A stretch of DNA of 48,518 nt from Corynebacterium mendelii (GCF_017307055.1 NZ_JAFLEQ010000012.1:391-48908), one strand, 5' to 3'; shown: positions 25,759-34,744, counted from the first letter of the stretch. Numbers and translations: made by a program. Notes: a model not told the origin generated them from the sequence alone.

Positions 25759-27957
25759 CTAGGCTGTCGCCACCCGGCGGCGAACGACCACTGCCCCCAG
25801 ACCGGTCACCACGGCAGCGCCGACGATCAGCAGCCAGTCGGTGATGCCCACAACCGGTGCCGCGGCCGCCGTTACCTGGGCGGCTGGCACGGTGGTGTCA
25901 TTCGGTGTGGTGGTCGCCGCCGCAGCCTGCTGGGTCGGTGTGTGGGGTTGTGTGCCGGTCGGCGTGCCCCGTGTCAACGGCGCCCAGCCGACAAAACCCG
26001 ACTCGGTGGTCAGCGCGATGGCATGCTCGCCGTCGGGGAGGGAAGAGATATCCAGAACAAACGACTTGTTGCCGTCCAACTGGGCAAAGCCGATGTCGTG
26101 GGCCAACCCGTTGACGAAGGCGCTGACATACACCCAGCTGCCGGGGGATTGACCGGTAACCACAATCGTCATGGCATCACCCACCACCGATGCGGTCACC
26201 GGACCTTTGTTGGCGTCGACAAGATCAGCCTCACTGGTCGGTTGGTTGTTCGGCGGGGAATCCGGTCGGGGTGTATCTGACCACCCGGGTGTATCGGCGG
26301 GAATCTCCCGGGTCACGGTTTTTTTAATCACCGTGACAACGGTGTCGGTGGGCGGGGCGGACTGTTGACCAACGGCGGGAGCGGCGGCAGCCTGTGTCGT
26401 TGGGGCACCAGTCGTGTCATCGGCAGCGGTGTCGGCGGGGCCGGTCGCCCCGATACCGAAGACCGCGTCGACCAGGTCAACGGTGGTGTCGGTTTTCTTG
26501 GCCACCGTGCCGATGTTGTCGACCAGCTGGAAAAGCGAATCCTGGTTGGTGTAGAAAAACCCGGGTCCGTCTGTGGCCAACGGTGGGTCGGCTTGTTTTT
26601 TCTTCGGCTCCGCGGGGGTGTCCACAGCAGTATCCCCACCGCGGGGGTTGATGGCTTCAGCAATATCCAGCGGTGTCCAGCCCATCAATGTTCCCTGCAC
26701 ACCCTCATTGCCGGACTGCAGCACAAGCTTCAGTTTGCCGGCGGGAATGTGCACTTCCTCGGTGATCGGCAAAACAAATTCGGCCCGGTCATTGGTGCGG
26801 AACCAACGCCCGCCCCAGGGCCAGATGGGGGAGGAATCCGGCAGAAACAGGGTCGGTATAAACCAGTCACCTTCCACAGCGCCGGGCACAGTGACAGTTA
26901 TCGCGTCATCGCCCAATTCCGCTGTGACCCCGTAGCGGGTGCCCGGGGTCACGTCCCGCTCGTATCCCACCGGCGGCGGGACGGCGTTCGGCTCATAGGC
27001 GCCGATGACGAAATCGAGGGCATGGGAATTGCGGCTGGGAAGACTGCGGATCAGGTCACCCTGTTTCAACGATCCGGTCAGTGCCCGCAGGGTGTGCACA
27101 CCCAGGGGAAACACCGGATCCGAGCCGAATGGTCCACTGTCGGTGCCGTCGGGAAGACGCATCACATAGGTGAAATCGCCGGTATGCGGATCAGTTTTCG
27201 TCAACCCCCACACCGTGGCGTTGGAGTTGACCAGGTGGCCGGGCACATGTTTGTACTTTCCGTCATCGATTTTGAAGGCGACGATGGATCCACCGTTGGT
27301 GGGGTGGCAGAATCCGGTGCCGGTGATGGTGACTTCACTCGACTGGTTGGGGCGGGCATCGACTGTCAGCGTCGGTGATGGTGTGGAGGGAACACATGTG
27401 ATGGCTTCCCCGCCGTTGGGATCGACCCAATCAACCCCGCCCACCGGTATCTCCAGGGCTTTCAATGAACGGCGCACATCGGTGTCATCGGCCAGTCCCG
27501 AGGAGACCTGGATATCGAATCGCTGGCCCGGGATCAGGGTGTCGGGAAGGGTGGTGGTGAGGGAAAACCTGCCATCGTCGCCCGCTTTCGTCAATGCCCA
27601 GATCGTCGGGTCGGGATTGCCGTTGCGGGGATGGTTGATGATCCCGTCTGTGCGGGTGAGCATCTCGTCGATACCCGCGTCATCGAGCTGGTGCAGTTTG
27701 ATCACCAGGGTGGATCCGGAACCGACGGTGCTTTGCCAGCCGGTTCCGGTGATGGTGATTTCCTGGCCGGGATCCACACCCGAGGGAACGGTTATCCCCA
27801 CCCCGCTGTCGGTGACGGTGATGGAGTCGCCGCTGACGGTCTGTTGTGCTTCGGCGGCAAAGGACACCGGTGCGGCAATGATTGCCGGGGCTGCTGCTAG
27901 GGCGACAGCTGCCGTCAGGCGGGCAACCTTCGAGGATCGGGAAGATGGCTTCGTCAT
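25759..27957 (-). CDS. Secreted, C-terminally membrane-anchored multidomain Ig-like protein (732 aa), function unknown
   Basis: Signal peptide residues 1-36 ending in PVSFAAEA. At least three Ig-like modules follow. The first has EITITGTGWQSTVGSGSTLVIKLHQLDD and the second VTITGTGFCHPTNGGSIVAFKIDDGKY with LVNSNATVWGLTKTDPHTGDF; both hold a WALTK/WGLTK strand, so they are repeats. The third has DDAITVTVPGAVEGDWFIPTLFLPD. A Thr/Ala/Pro linker, a fourth small module (VGDAMTIVVTGQSPGSWVYVSAFVNG) and a C-terminal membrane segment with RRRVATA follow. No LPxTG and no HtaA domain were seen. Its ATG shares one base with the stop of the binding-protein gene (TGATG), so it is translationally coupled to a siderophore-type receptor. 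Confidence 0.87.
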   Translation of the reverse strand: MTKPSSRSSKVARLTAAVALAAAPAIIAAPVSFAAEAQQTVSGDSITVTDSGVGITVPSGVDPGQEITITGTGWQSTVGSGSTLVIKLHQLDDAGIDEMLTRTDGIINHPRNGNPDPTIWALTKAGDDGRFSLTTTLPDTLIPGQRFDIQVSSGLADDTDVRRSLKALEIPVGGVDWVDPNGGEAITCVPSTPSPTLTVDARPNQSSEVTITGTGFCHPTNGGSIVAFKIDDGKYKHVPGHLVNSNATVWGLTKTDPHTGDFTYVMRLPDGTDSGPFGSDPVFPLGVHTLRALTGSLKQGDLIRSLPSRNSHALDFVIGAYEPNAVPPPVGYERDVTPGTRYGVTAELGDDAITVTVPGAVEGDWFIPTLFLPDSSPIWPWGGRWFRTNDRAEFVLPITEEVHIPAGKLKLVLQSGNEGVQGTLMGWTPLDIAEAINPRGGDTAVDTPAEPKKKQADPPLATDGPGFFYTNQDSLFQLVDNIGTVAKKTDTTVDLVDAVFGIGATGPADTAADDTTGAPTTQAAAAPAVGQQSAPPTDTVVTVIKKTVTREIPADTPGWSDTPRPDSPPNNQPTSEADLVDANKGPVTASVVGDAMTIVVTGQSPGSWVYVSAFVNGLAHDIGFAQLDGNKSFVLDISSLPDGEHAIALTTESGFVGWAPLTRGTPTGTQPHTPTQQAAAATTTPNDTTVPAAQVTAAAAPVVGITDWLLIVGAAVVTGLGAVVVRRRVATA

Positions 27958-28961
27958 CACTTGCTGTTCTCCTCGGCGAAACGGGCGACATCGTCGATAA
28001 TGTGGTTCATCAGTATCGGCCCCCCGGTGGAAGTCCACACCGCGCCCTGCACGGGAACAATGTGGCCTTTCTTGTATGCATTGAGAGTGCTGAAGCCGGG
28101 CACTTCCTCGGCTTGTTTCAGGGCGTCTTTGGCCCCTTGGACACCGGCGTCACCGCCGTTATCGGGGTTGGCGACCGACGATCCTCCGAGAGTTCCGAAA
28201 AATATCCAGTCAGCGTCGATTTCCTGCAGGTTTTCCGCCGACACCGGTTCGGAGTGGCCCCTGCCCCGCCGGTCCTGGTTGGGTGGACGTTTCAGTCCCA
28301 GATCGGTCAATGCCATTCCGGGGGGAAGGTCTTTCAAGATCATTGATGCGGAATTGCCCTGCCAGCGCACCACTGAGTAGGTGTCGTTGGCCAAGTCCCC
28401 CAGTTTCTTGCGGGTTTCGGCGACGTTGTTGTCGTAGCTGGCCAGAACTTCCTCGCCTTTGTCGACCATGTTGACGGCATTGGCGGTGTTGCGGAAATTC
28501 TCTTTCCAGTCACCGCCGGCGTAGCCGGTGTAAACCACCGGCGCGATCCGTCGGAGTGCCTCCACCACCGGGGGGTTGTTGTTGATCGATGTTCCATCGA
28601 CCAGGATCAGGTCCGGTTGCGCGGCCCCGACAGCTTCAAAGTTGGGCTGTGCCACGTTACCGAGAAGCTCCACGCCTTCGGTGCGGTCTTTAAGGTATGG
28701 CGCAATATCGCGCTGTCCCCGGCCGGCGACAGCCCCCACGGGTTTGATCCCCAAAGCCAAAAGCCCGTCGAGAGTCGGCTCAGAGAGAGCGACAATGCGC
28801 TGCGGGTGGATGGGAACATCGACAACGGTGTCCTGGATATCTGTGATCTGACGGGTGTGCGTTGCTGATGTCTGATCGGTGGGACTGGCCCCGGAGCAGG
28901 CGGAGACGCAGGTGAAAAGACCGGTGCCCAAAAGCACAATCATTCGGCGGGCGAGGGACAT
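27957..28961 (-). CDS. Iron-siderophore-type substrate-binding lipoprotein (FepB-like)
   Basis: 334 aa. The signal peptide ends in a lipobox-like VSAC (Cys 22), so it is tethered to the outer face of the membrane. Two lobes joined by a long helix are typical of class-III binding proteins: HPQRIVALSEPTLDGLLALGIKPVGAVAGRG opens lobe 1, then NFEAVGAAQPDLILVDG; lobe 2 includes IDADWIFFGTLGG and ends with GGPILMNHIIDDVARF. It would deliver an iron chelate (or heme) to the FecCD permeases. The start ATG has GGAAGG 9 nt upstream. A strong hairpin lies in the 182-bp gap before it. Confidence 0.92.
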   Translation of the reverse strand: MSLARRMIVLLGTGLFTCVSACSGASPTDQTSATHTRQITDIQDTVVDVPIHPQRIVALSEPTLDGLLALGIKPVGAVAGRGQRDIAPYLKDRTEGVELLGNVAQPNFEAVGAAQPDLILVDGTSINNNPPVVEALRRIAPVVYTGYAGGDWKENFRNTANAVNMVDKGEEVLASYDNNVAETRKKLGDLANDTYSVVRWQGNSASMILKDLPPGMALTDLGLKRPPNQDRRGRGHSEPVSAENLQEIDADWIFFGTLGGSSVANPDNGGDAGVQGAKDALKQAEEVPGFSTLNAYKKGHIVPVQGAVWTSTGGPILMNHIIDDVARFAEENSK

Positions 28962-29053
28962 AGGGTCGGACCTTCCATGGAGGGATGGGGTGGTGCAAGA
29001 AAAACAGACAGGCGGAGCAGCACAACAAGGCACCGGTCCCTGACGCGCGTCGT

Positions 29054-29088
29054 GCCCCGGCAGCGCCTTTTTGAGGCACTGCCGGGGC
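29054..29088 (-). terminator. Strong intra-operon hairpin (possible attenuator or processing site)
   Basis: GCCCCGGCAG (29054-29063) and CTGCCGGGGC (29079-29088) form a 10-bp GC stem with a short inner helix, located between the beta-propeller gene and the lipoprotein gene. There is no U-run, so full termination is doubtful. It could reduce read-through or protect the upstream mRNA, allowing more propeller protein than transporter. Confidence 0.45.
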
Positions 29089-29143
29089 GTCCACGGCTGC
29101 GGGAATCAGGCGCGAAAGTGCTTTCGACCTGCGAATTGGGCCG

Positions 29144-31711
29144 TTAGCCCAGCATCCCCTTCAACTGCGGGGGAAGGGCGGCCATCAAACCAGCGGGCAT
29201 CATCCCGGAGTTGAACAGGCTGAACATCAGCGCGCCGAGAACACCGAGCAGTGCCACTACACCGGCAATCGGACCCAGCGCCCCGCCGGAGCCTTGTTGA
29301 TTGTTGCTGTCCTTGCCGTCGGAGGAACCGGACTTGTCGGACGAGGACCCTTCGCTGCCCTTGCCGGGAGTGTTGTTGTCACCCTCGCCGGGAGTGCTGT
29401 CGCCGCCTTCGCCGGGAGTGCTGTCGCCGCCTTCGCCGGGAGTGCTGTCGCCGTCGGGTTCAGTCTCGGCGTTCTTCCACTTCAGAACAACCACTTCATC
29501 GTTGTCTTTTCCGACCTGGGACTGTTTGTTGACCATGAAGATCCGGCCTTTGCCGTCGGTTGTCGCGAAGTTCGGGTTGTTGCCGACATCCAGGTTCGCG
29601 ACCTTGGTCAGGGATTCACCGTCAACGACCGTGGCGGTGCCGGAGGTGCGGTTGAGAACCACGATCTTGTCGATGCTCTTGTCGTAGGTGATGCCGACAG
29701 GCTGGTCGCCGGTGGGCATGTTTTTCAAGACCTTGCCGTTGCTCATGTCGACAACAACCAGGTTGTTGGTCTTTTGACCGGCAATGTAGAGACGGTTGCG
29801 TTCGTGGTCGTAGGCCACATCGGTGCCGCGCTCGAGCACCATGTTGTCTTCGGCTGCGTCCTTGTTCAGATCAAAGACCGTGACGTCGTTGTTGGTGGTG
29901 TTCAACCGCATGACTTTGCCGCCGGCGAAGGAAGTCGTGTACAACATCTTGGTCTCGGGATCGATCTCCATGCCCATGGCGCCGGCGAAGCCGGGGGTTG
30001 GGACAGTGGAAACCTGCTTGGTTTTTCCGTCAATGACAGTCATGCTCTCATCTTTGGACACCGGTGAGGAAATGTAGACCTTGCCGGATTCTTCGTTGAT
30101 CGCCACTGCCCGCGGGTGGCCGACGATGTCTTTGTCGAACTGTTGGATCAGCGAGAGATCCTTGGCGTTGTAGACGGCCACGCTGTTGGAGAGGGTGTTG
30201 GTCACCCACAGGTGGTCATTGTGGGGGGCGGCGATACCGAACACGCGGTTGTCATCGCTGACATTTGTCGAGGCCAGGGTCTCGAGAGTCTCCGGGTCGA
30301 GTTTCAGCAGCGACGAGGAGCCGCCGAAGTCGTTGCGGGTGACATACAGCTTGTTGTTTTTGCTGTCGTAGGCCTCCTGGTAGAGGCCGCTGGCGACCGA
30401 TTTCTTGGTGACTTCCACCTCATCGGTACCGAAAATGGTGTTATCGGCTGTGACGACGGACCCGGTGGCCCAGGTCTCGACATAGCCACGTTCGTTTTTC
30501 AGACTCACAGACAATTCCTTGCCGATGAGGTTTTTGTCGTTGGGCAGGTCCAGGGTGAACTCAGTGGCGTGGTTGGCCCCGATGACCTTTTCTTCCTTGA
30601 GGAGATTCATTCCGCCGGTGAGCTTGAATTCCTCGATGGTCCCGCCGGCGGTGACGGCCGTGATCTTGGTGTTTTCCGGCAGGTTGCCCAGCGTCACCTT
30701 GGCGGTGGAATTGATGGCGGTGTTGTTCACCCGCGGATTGTCCACTGACTTGAATGACGAGTACAGGGCGGTGCGCTTACGGGTTTCGGCAATCGGTGTG
30801 GTCTCGTCCTTGGCGTCGTAAAGCTTGACGGAGTGGCCCTGGAAAGCCAGTGCTTTACCGTCTTTGACGTCCTCTGGGGAGACCACAATGGTGAACTGGT
30901 CCTTGTCGCCGCCTTTGGCCTTGTAGGTTTTGGAGGTTTTACCGTGGCCCATTGCGAACTCGACCGGGAAAGTTTCCTGGGAGTTGCCCTTGGTTAGTTT
31001 CGCGATCAGCTCCGTGCCCTCGGTCAGCCCCTCAGCCGACACGCTGTACACGACGGTCAGCTCATCCAGGCTGTTGGCTCCCCTGGGCAGCCGGGTGCTG
31101 CCGGGCTGCTGCATGATCAGCTTGGCGGCGGGTGTCGTCTCTTCGTCTCCCCCACCGGGGTTGGTGCTGGGTGTGACCTTGAACCAGGCGACCTTCGAGC
31201 CGCCGGGAATCAGGACGCGGACCCAGTACCAGCCGGCCGGAATGTTTTTCGGCACCTTGTAGTAGACGGAGAACGTCCCGTTGTCGCCAACGGGCTGTTT
31301 CACCACGGATGCTCCGCTGCTTTTATCCAGCTTTTCGAAGACATCCGGATCCTGTTCAAGCCATTGGGGCAGCGGATCACCGTCATCGGATTTGTCGCCA
31401 TCCAAAAACTTGATGGTGATCTGATCGCCTTCGGTGTACCCGGTGCCCTGGATGAGCAGCCCCTTGCCGGCTTCGACCGATTCCGCGGCGGTAACTTTCT
31501 GCGGCCCGGACAACTCGGGCTTTTTGAATTCGGCGCCGTTGGCGGCGACTTTGCCTTTCACGCCCTGGGTGGAGCCCTGATCGGTGGTGGTGTCGTCAGC
31601 GGCGTAGGCGACGGCCGGAATACCGGCGGTGAGCATGGCGGTGGTGGCCAGTGCGGCGATGGCCTTGCGGCCGATGCGGTGGGTGGCGGAGCGGGAGGAA
31701 ATCAACAACAT
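29144..31711 (-). CDS. Secreted beta-propeller (YVTN/YncE-like) protein with C-terminal membrane anchor, function unknown
   Basis: 855 aa. Signal peptide residues 1-37 (SATHRIGRKAIAALA...VAYAAD). An Ig-like module near residues 60-185 has LIQGTGYTEGDQITIKFLDGD and GWYWVRVLIPGG; two further beta-rich modules follow. Residues about 430-745 hold six or seven propeller blades with NKLYVTRNDFGG, HLWVTNTLSNSVAVYNAKD, GKVYISSPVS, NRLYIAGQKTNNLVVVDM and DKIVVLNRTSGTATVVDG. A linker with repeats of STPGEGGD leads to a hydrophobic segment (LGPIAGVVALLGVLGALMFSLF). Start ATG 31711 has AAGGA 5 nt upstream. It is the first gene after the putative iron box, so probably the most strongly iron-responsive product. 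Propellers of this type commonly bind ligands or proteins. Confidence 0.88.
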   Translation of the reverse strand: MLLISSRSATHRIGRKAIAALATTAMLTAGIPAVAYAADDTTTDQGSTQGVKGKVAANGAEFKKPELSGPQKVTAAESVEAGKGLLIQGTGYTEGDQITIKFLDGDKSDDGDPLPQWLEQDPDVFEKLDKSSGASVVKQPVGDNGTFSVYYKVPKNIPAGWYWVRVLIPGGSKVAWFKVTPSTNPGGGDEETTPAAKLIMQQPGSTRLPRGANSLDELTVVYSVSAEGLTEGTELIAKLTKGNSQETFPVEFAMGHGKTSKTYKAKGGDKDQFTIVVSPEDVKDGKALAFQGHSVKLYDAKDETTPIAETRKRTALYSSFKSVDNPRVNNTAINSTAKVTLGNLPENTKITAVTAGGTIEEFKLTGGMNLLKEEKVIGANHATEFTLDLPNDKNLIGKELSVSLKNERGYVETWATGSVVTADNTIFGTDEVEVTKKSVASGLYQEAYDSKNNKLYVTRNDFGGSSSLLKLDPETLETLASTNVSDDNRVFGIAAPHNDHLWVTNTLSNSVAVYNAKDLSLIQQFDKDIVGHPRAVAINEESGKVYISSPVSKDESMTVIDGKTKQVSTVPTPGFAGAMGMEIDPETKMLYTTSFAGGKVMRLNTTNNDVTVFDLNKDAAEDNMVLERGTDVAYDHERNRLYIAGQKTNNLVVVDMSNGKVLKNMPTGDQPVGITYDKSIDKIVVLNRTSGTATVVDGESLTKVANLDVGNNPNFATTDGKGRIFMVNKQSQVGKDNDEVVVLKWKNAETEPDGDSTPGEGGDSTPGEGGDSTPGEGDNNTPGKGSEGSSSDKSGSSDGKDSNNQQGSGGALGPIAGVVALLGVLGALMFSLFNSGMMPAGLMAALPPQLKGMLG
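29385..29456. repeat. In-frame 24-bp tandem repeats in the propeller gene linker
   Basis: A 24-bp unit containing GTCGCCGCCTTCGCCGGGAG is repeated about three times with small changes, encoding the STPGEGGD repeats. Copy number may vary between strains by slippage. Confidence 0.75.
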
Positions 31712-31842
31712 GCAGTCCTTACAGTGTGTGGGGGCAGCTACGACACAATCCGGTGGTTCCCCCGGGAAAATCCGGAAGTCGTAGGGAAGGCTAGCCAACA
31801 CTCGCAAGGGGATTCCAGTGCTGAGAGGTAACTTAACGTTAA

Positions 31843-31861
31843 TTAGGCAAGGCTAAAAATG
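31843..31861 (-). promoter_or_regulatory. Putative DtxR-type iron box
   Basis: TTAGGCAAGGCTAAAAATG shares 12 of the first 14 positions with the actinobacterial iron-box pattern TTAGGTTAGGCTAACCTAA; the right arm is degenerate. It is preceded by an AT-rich palindrome TTAACGTTAA (31833-31842) in GC-rich DNA, about 130 bp upstream of the propeller gene. Binding by an iron-loaded repressor of the DtxR/IdeR family would switch the importer operon off in iron-replete cells. This is inference from the motif. Confidence 0.55.
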
Positions 31862-31979
31862 AAAAATGATTTCATTGGCCATTGGTGGCACGTGGCCGGG
31901 CAACATTTCCACTGGTCGCAAGCACGGTGCGTGGGTGTGGCCGTCGTGTCGGTCACACCCATCGCTGTGCTGTGATATA

Positions 31980-34253
31980 TCACTCAGAGTTGCTGTGGTG
32001 TGTTAGTTTCTCCCCCCGAATGGGAGGCGCCGCAGGCGGGGTCCATCCGGTCACCCGGGCGGCCCGCAGGCCGTTGGCGATAATGATGACCTCGGCTGTT
32101 TCGTGGATGAGGACCACCCATCCCAGGCCGAGCACACCGAACAGTGCCAGCGGGGGAAGCACACAGATCACGGCCAGTGCCAGGATGATGTTCGCGGTGA
32201 TGATCCGCCGCCCGCGCCGGGCGTGCCTGACAGCTGTGACCAGTGTGGCGAGGTTGTCGGAGCGCAAGGCCACATCGGCTGATTCCACGGCTGCGTCGGT
32301 GGCTTTCGGCCCCATGGCAATTCCCACATCGGCCCGGGCCAGGGCGGGTGCGTCATTGATGCCGTCACCGATCATGGCGGTGTGGTCCCCGCCGACGTAG
32401 TCGGCTTTGTCGCCGGGTGCCAGTTGGGCGTGGATATTGGCCGCATCGATTCCCAGCCGGGTGCCGACGGCTGTGGCGGTGGCCTGGTTGTCGCCGGTGA
32501 GCATGACCGGTTCAATACCCATGGACATCATGTGGGTGATCGACTCCGCGGCATCGTCGCGCACCGGGTCGGCGACGGCGATGATGCCGATGATTTTCGC
32601 GCCCCACGCCACGACGGCCACACTGCGGCCCTGGTTTTCATGGTGGGTGACCCGGTCGGCGAAGCGTCCCGGGTTCAGTGCCCGCGGGTTGGCCACTGTC
32701 ACCGACTGGCGCTCAACCACCCCGGAGACCCCTTTGCCGGGGTGCTCGTCCAGGTGGCTGACGGTGGGAAGGGAAAGACCCTGGTCTTCGGCGGCCTGGG
32801 TGATGGCCACCGCCAGCGGGTGGGTGGAGGTTCTTTCCAGGGCGGCGGCCAGTTCGAGGGTGCGCCCGTCACCTTCCACGGCCACGACTTTCGGGGTGCC
32901 GGTGGTTAGTGTTCCGGTTTTGTCGAAAGCGATCCGGTTGATGGCCCCGAGGCGTTCGAAAGCCGCCCCGGAGGTGACCACCACGCCGATTTTGCTGGCC
33001 GCGCCAATAGCGGCGATCACCGTCACCGGGACCGCGATGGCCAAGGCGCAGGGGCTGGCCGCGACCAGAACCACCAGGGCACGGTTGATCCAGACGTGCG
33101 GATCCCCCAGCAGTGAGCCGATGGCCGCCACTGCCGCGGACACCGCCAGCACCGTGGGGATCAGTGGGGCGGCGACGGTGTCGGCCATGCGGGCGCGCTC
33201 CCCTTTGTCCCGCTGGGCGGCGGTGACCAAAGACACGATCGTGGTCAGGGTGTTGTCGCTGCCGGGGGCGGTGGCTTTCACCGTGACCGGCGAGGACTGC
33301 ACAATCGCCCCGGCGGGGACACTGTCACCTTCGTCGACGGCAACCGGAATGGATTCACCGGTGACCGCCGAGGCGTCAATGGCGCAGTTTCCCCACACCA
33401 CGATTCCATCGGTGGGGATGCGTTCGCCGGGGAAAACCGCGAACACGTCACCGGCGGCCAGGTCAGCGACCGGGATCTGCCGGGTGGAGGCGCTGGCCGG
33501 TGACAGTATCGATCGCCGACCCTTGTCCACCACCAGTCGGACGGTGTCGGGGATGAGGGACACAAGAGCGGTCAGGGATGCCCGGGCCCGCCGCATGGCG
33601 GTGTGCTCCAGAGCCTCCGCGAGGGAGAACAGAAAAGCCAGTGCCGCGGCGGATGATATTTCCCCCAGCGCCACGGCACCGGCCGCGGAGATCGTCATCA
33701 GCAGCCCGATGGTCAGGCGTTTCGGGCCGGTGACAAGACGGGTCAGTGAACCGGGCACGAACTGGGAAGCGCCCAGTGCCAGCGCCGCGAAGAAAAACAG
33801 CGGATGGGCCAGATGACCTGCAACCAGCATCACGCCGGCTGCCAGCGGCACCAGGATTGAGCTGTCTTTGTACCAGGGGGTGTTCTGCTCGGTGGTGACG
33901 GTTTCGGGTTCCTCCACACATCCGCAGGCGTCGACAAACCCAATCGGGGCGGCGGCCGGTGCCGTCTGGCTGCTGCAGCAGTCATCGTCACAGGACTGCC
34001 CGCAGTCACTGGCGGTCCCGCAGTCACTGTCGGCCCCGGTGTCGTCCCGGCCGCAGCTGTCCCCGCTGGTGTCGCTGGCACAGCCGCAGCCGTGTGTACC
34101 GCTGTCATTGGTACAGCTGGTGGGGGGTGCGGTGTCATCGCCGCAGCTGTCGTCGCAGCCGCACCCGCAGCCGTCGGGTGAGGGGGAAATGTCGTTCAGG
34201 GGGATGTCGTTGCTGCCCGCGGGTGGCGGGGTGCCGATGGGTGTGTCATTCAC
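31980..34253 (-). CDS. P1B-type heavy-metal ATPase, CtpG-like, with Cys/Asp-rich N-terminus
   Basis: 757 aa. Residues about 20-100 contain roughly 15 Cys among Asp, Gly and Ser (CGCGCDDSC, HGCGC, CDDDCC), a probable metal-binding tail in place of the usual HMA domain. The core is complete: TGES actuator loop, AASPCALAIAVPV in the transport helix, phosphorylated Asp in FDKTGTLTTGTPK, STHPLAVAI (HP motif), MLTGDN, and MIGDGINDAPALA. The end segment LFGVLGLGWVVLIHETAEVIIIANGLRAAR closely resembles mycobacterial CtpG. The transport site reads SPC rather than CPC, so Cd/Pb/Zn versus Co/Fe specificity is open. Start GTG 34253 is the best available but lacks a clear ribosome site. It follows the cmtR-like sensor by 160 bp. 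Confidence 0.88.
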   Translation of the reverse strand: MNDTPIGTPPPAGSNDIPLNDISPSPDGCGCGCDDSCGDDTAPPTSCTNDSGTHGCGCASDTSGDSCGRDDTGADSDCGTASDCGQSCDDDCCSSQTAPAAAPIGFVDACGCVEEPETVTTEQNTPWYKDSSILVPLAAGVMLVAGHLAHPLFFFAALALGASQFVPGSLTRLVTGPKRLTIGLLMTISAAGAVALGEISSAAALAFLFSLAEALEHTAMRRARASLTALVSLIPDTVRLVVDKGRRSILSPASASTRQIPVADLAAGDVFAVFPGERIPTDGIVVWGNCAIDASAVTGESIPVAVDEGDSVPAGAIVQSSPVTVKATAPGSDNTLTTIVSLVTAAQRDKGERARMADTVAAPLIPTVLAVSAAVAAIGSLLGDPHVWINRALVVLVAASPCALAIAVPVTVIAAIGAASKIGVVVTSGAAFERLGAINRIAFDKTGTLTTGTPKVVAVEGDGRTLELAAALERTSTHPLAVAITQAAEDQGLSLPTVSHLDEHPGKGVSGVVERQSVTVANPRALNPGRFADRVTHHENQGRSVAVVAWGAKIIGIIAVADPVRDDAAESITHMMSMGIEPVMLTGDNQATATAVGTRLGIDAANIHAQLAPGDKADYVGGDHTAMIGDGINDAPALARADVGIAMGPKATDAAVESADVALRSDNLATLVTAVRHARRGRRIITANIILALAVICVLPPLALFGVLGLGWVVLIHETAEVIIIANGLRAARVTGWTPPAAPPIRGEKLTHHSNSE

Positions 34254-34413
34254 GGAAAAAATCAGGTCCCTTGGGGTGTGTTGTCGGTTGGTTGGTGGTC
34301 GCGGCCGGCCCGGTGGGGCCGGCCGGTGGAAAAACAAGGTGTCAGGCACAAATCCGGGGTCCCGGGCTTTGCGGTGCGGTGGGGCGAAAAGTGCCCCGCA
34401 CGCCGGGACGCGG

Positions 34414-34737
34414 TCACCGGGTGCAGCCGCAGGGGCACTTTTCGTCCGGGTCGGTGACCAGCGTGACGTGGCCCAGCGCAGTGAGCGCGTGGCCGAGTTC
34501 CGGGGAAGAGATGTCATAGCGCACCCGCCGGCCCTGTTTGGTGGCTGTCACCAGTCCGCAGCCGCGCAGGCATGCCAGATGGTTGGACACGTTGGCCCGG
34601 GTCAGCCCCAGGTTGTCGGCCAGCTCGGCCGGGTAGGTGCAGCCGCCGGTAATGGCCAGAAGAATTCTGCATCTGGTGGCATCGGCCAATGCTTTGCCGA
34701 TGCGGGTCAGTGCGTGGGTGGAGGCGGGTGTGCTCAT
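34414..34737 (-). CDS. cmtR: ArsR/SmtB-family metal sensor, CmtR-like
   Basis: 107 aa winged-helix repressor: LGKALADATRCRILLAIT-type N-terminus, recognition helix GLTRANVSNHLACLRGCGLV, then the wing KQGRRVRYDI. The CLRGC pair in the DNA-binding helix plus a Cys near the C-terminus (EKCPCGCTR) are the ligands that define CmtR, the Cd(II)/Pb(II) sensor of mycobacteria; the rest of the text matches CmtR closely. It should release the operator at 34749-34764 when loaded with metal, derepressing itself and the ATPase downstream. Leaderless start: a TACTAT -10 box ends 7 nt before the ATG. Confidence 0.85.
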   Translation of the reverse strand: MSTPASTHALTRIGKALADATRCRILLAITGGCTYPAELADNLGLTRANVSNHLACLRGCGLVTATKQGRRVRYDISSPELGHALTALGHVTLVTDPDEKCPCGCTR

Positions 34738-34744
34738 ACCCGAG

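Noticed and set aside
25759..27957. HtaA-type heme-binding domains in the anchored proteins
   Set aside because: The expected LTWGVK-type opening and conserved Tyr/His arrangement of HtaA domains are not present in any of the three proteins.
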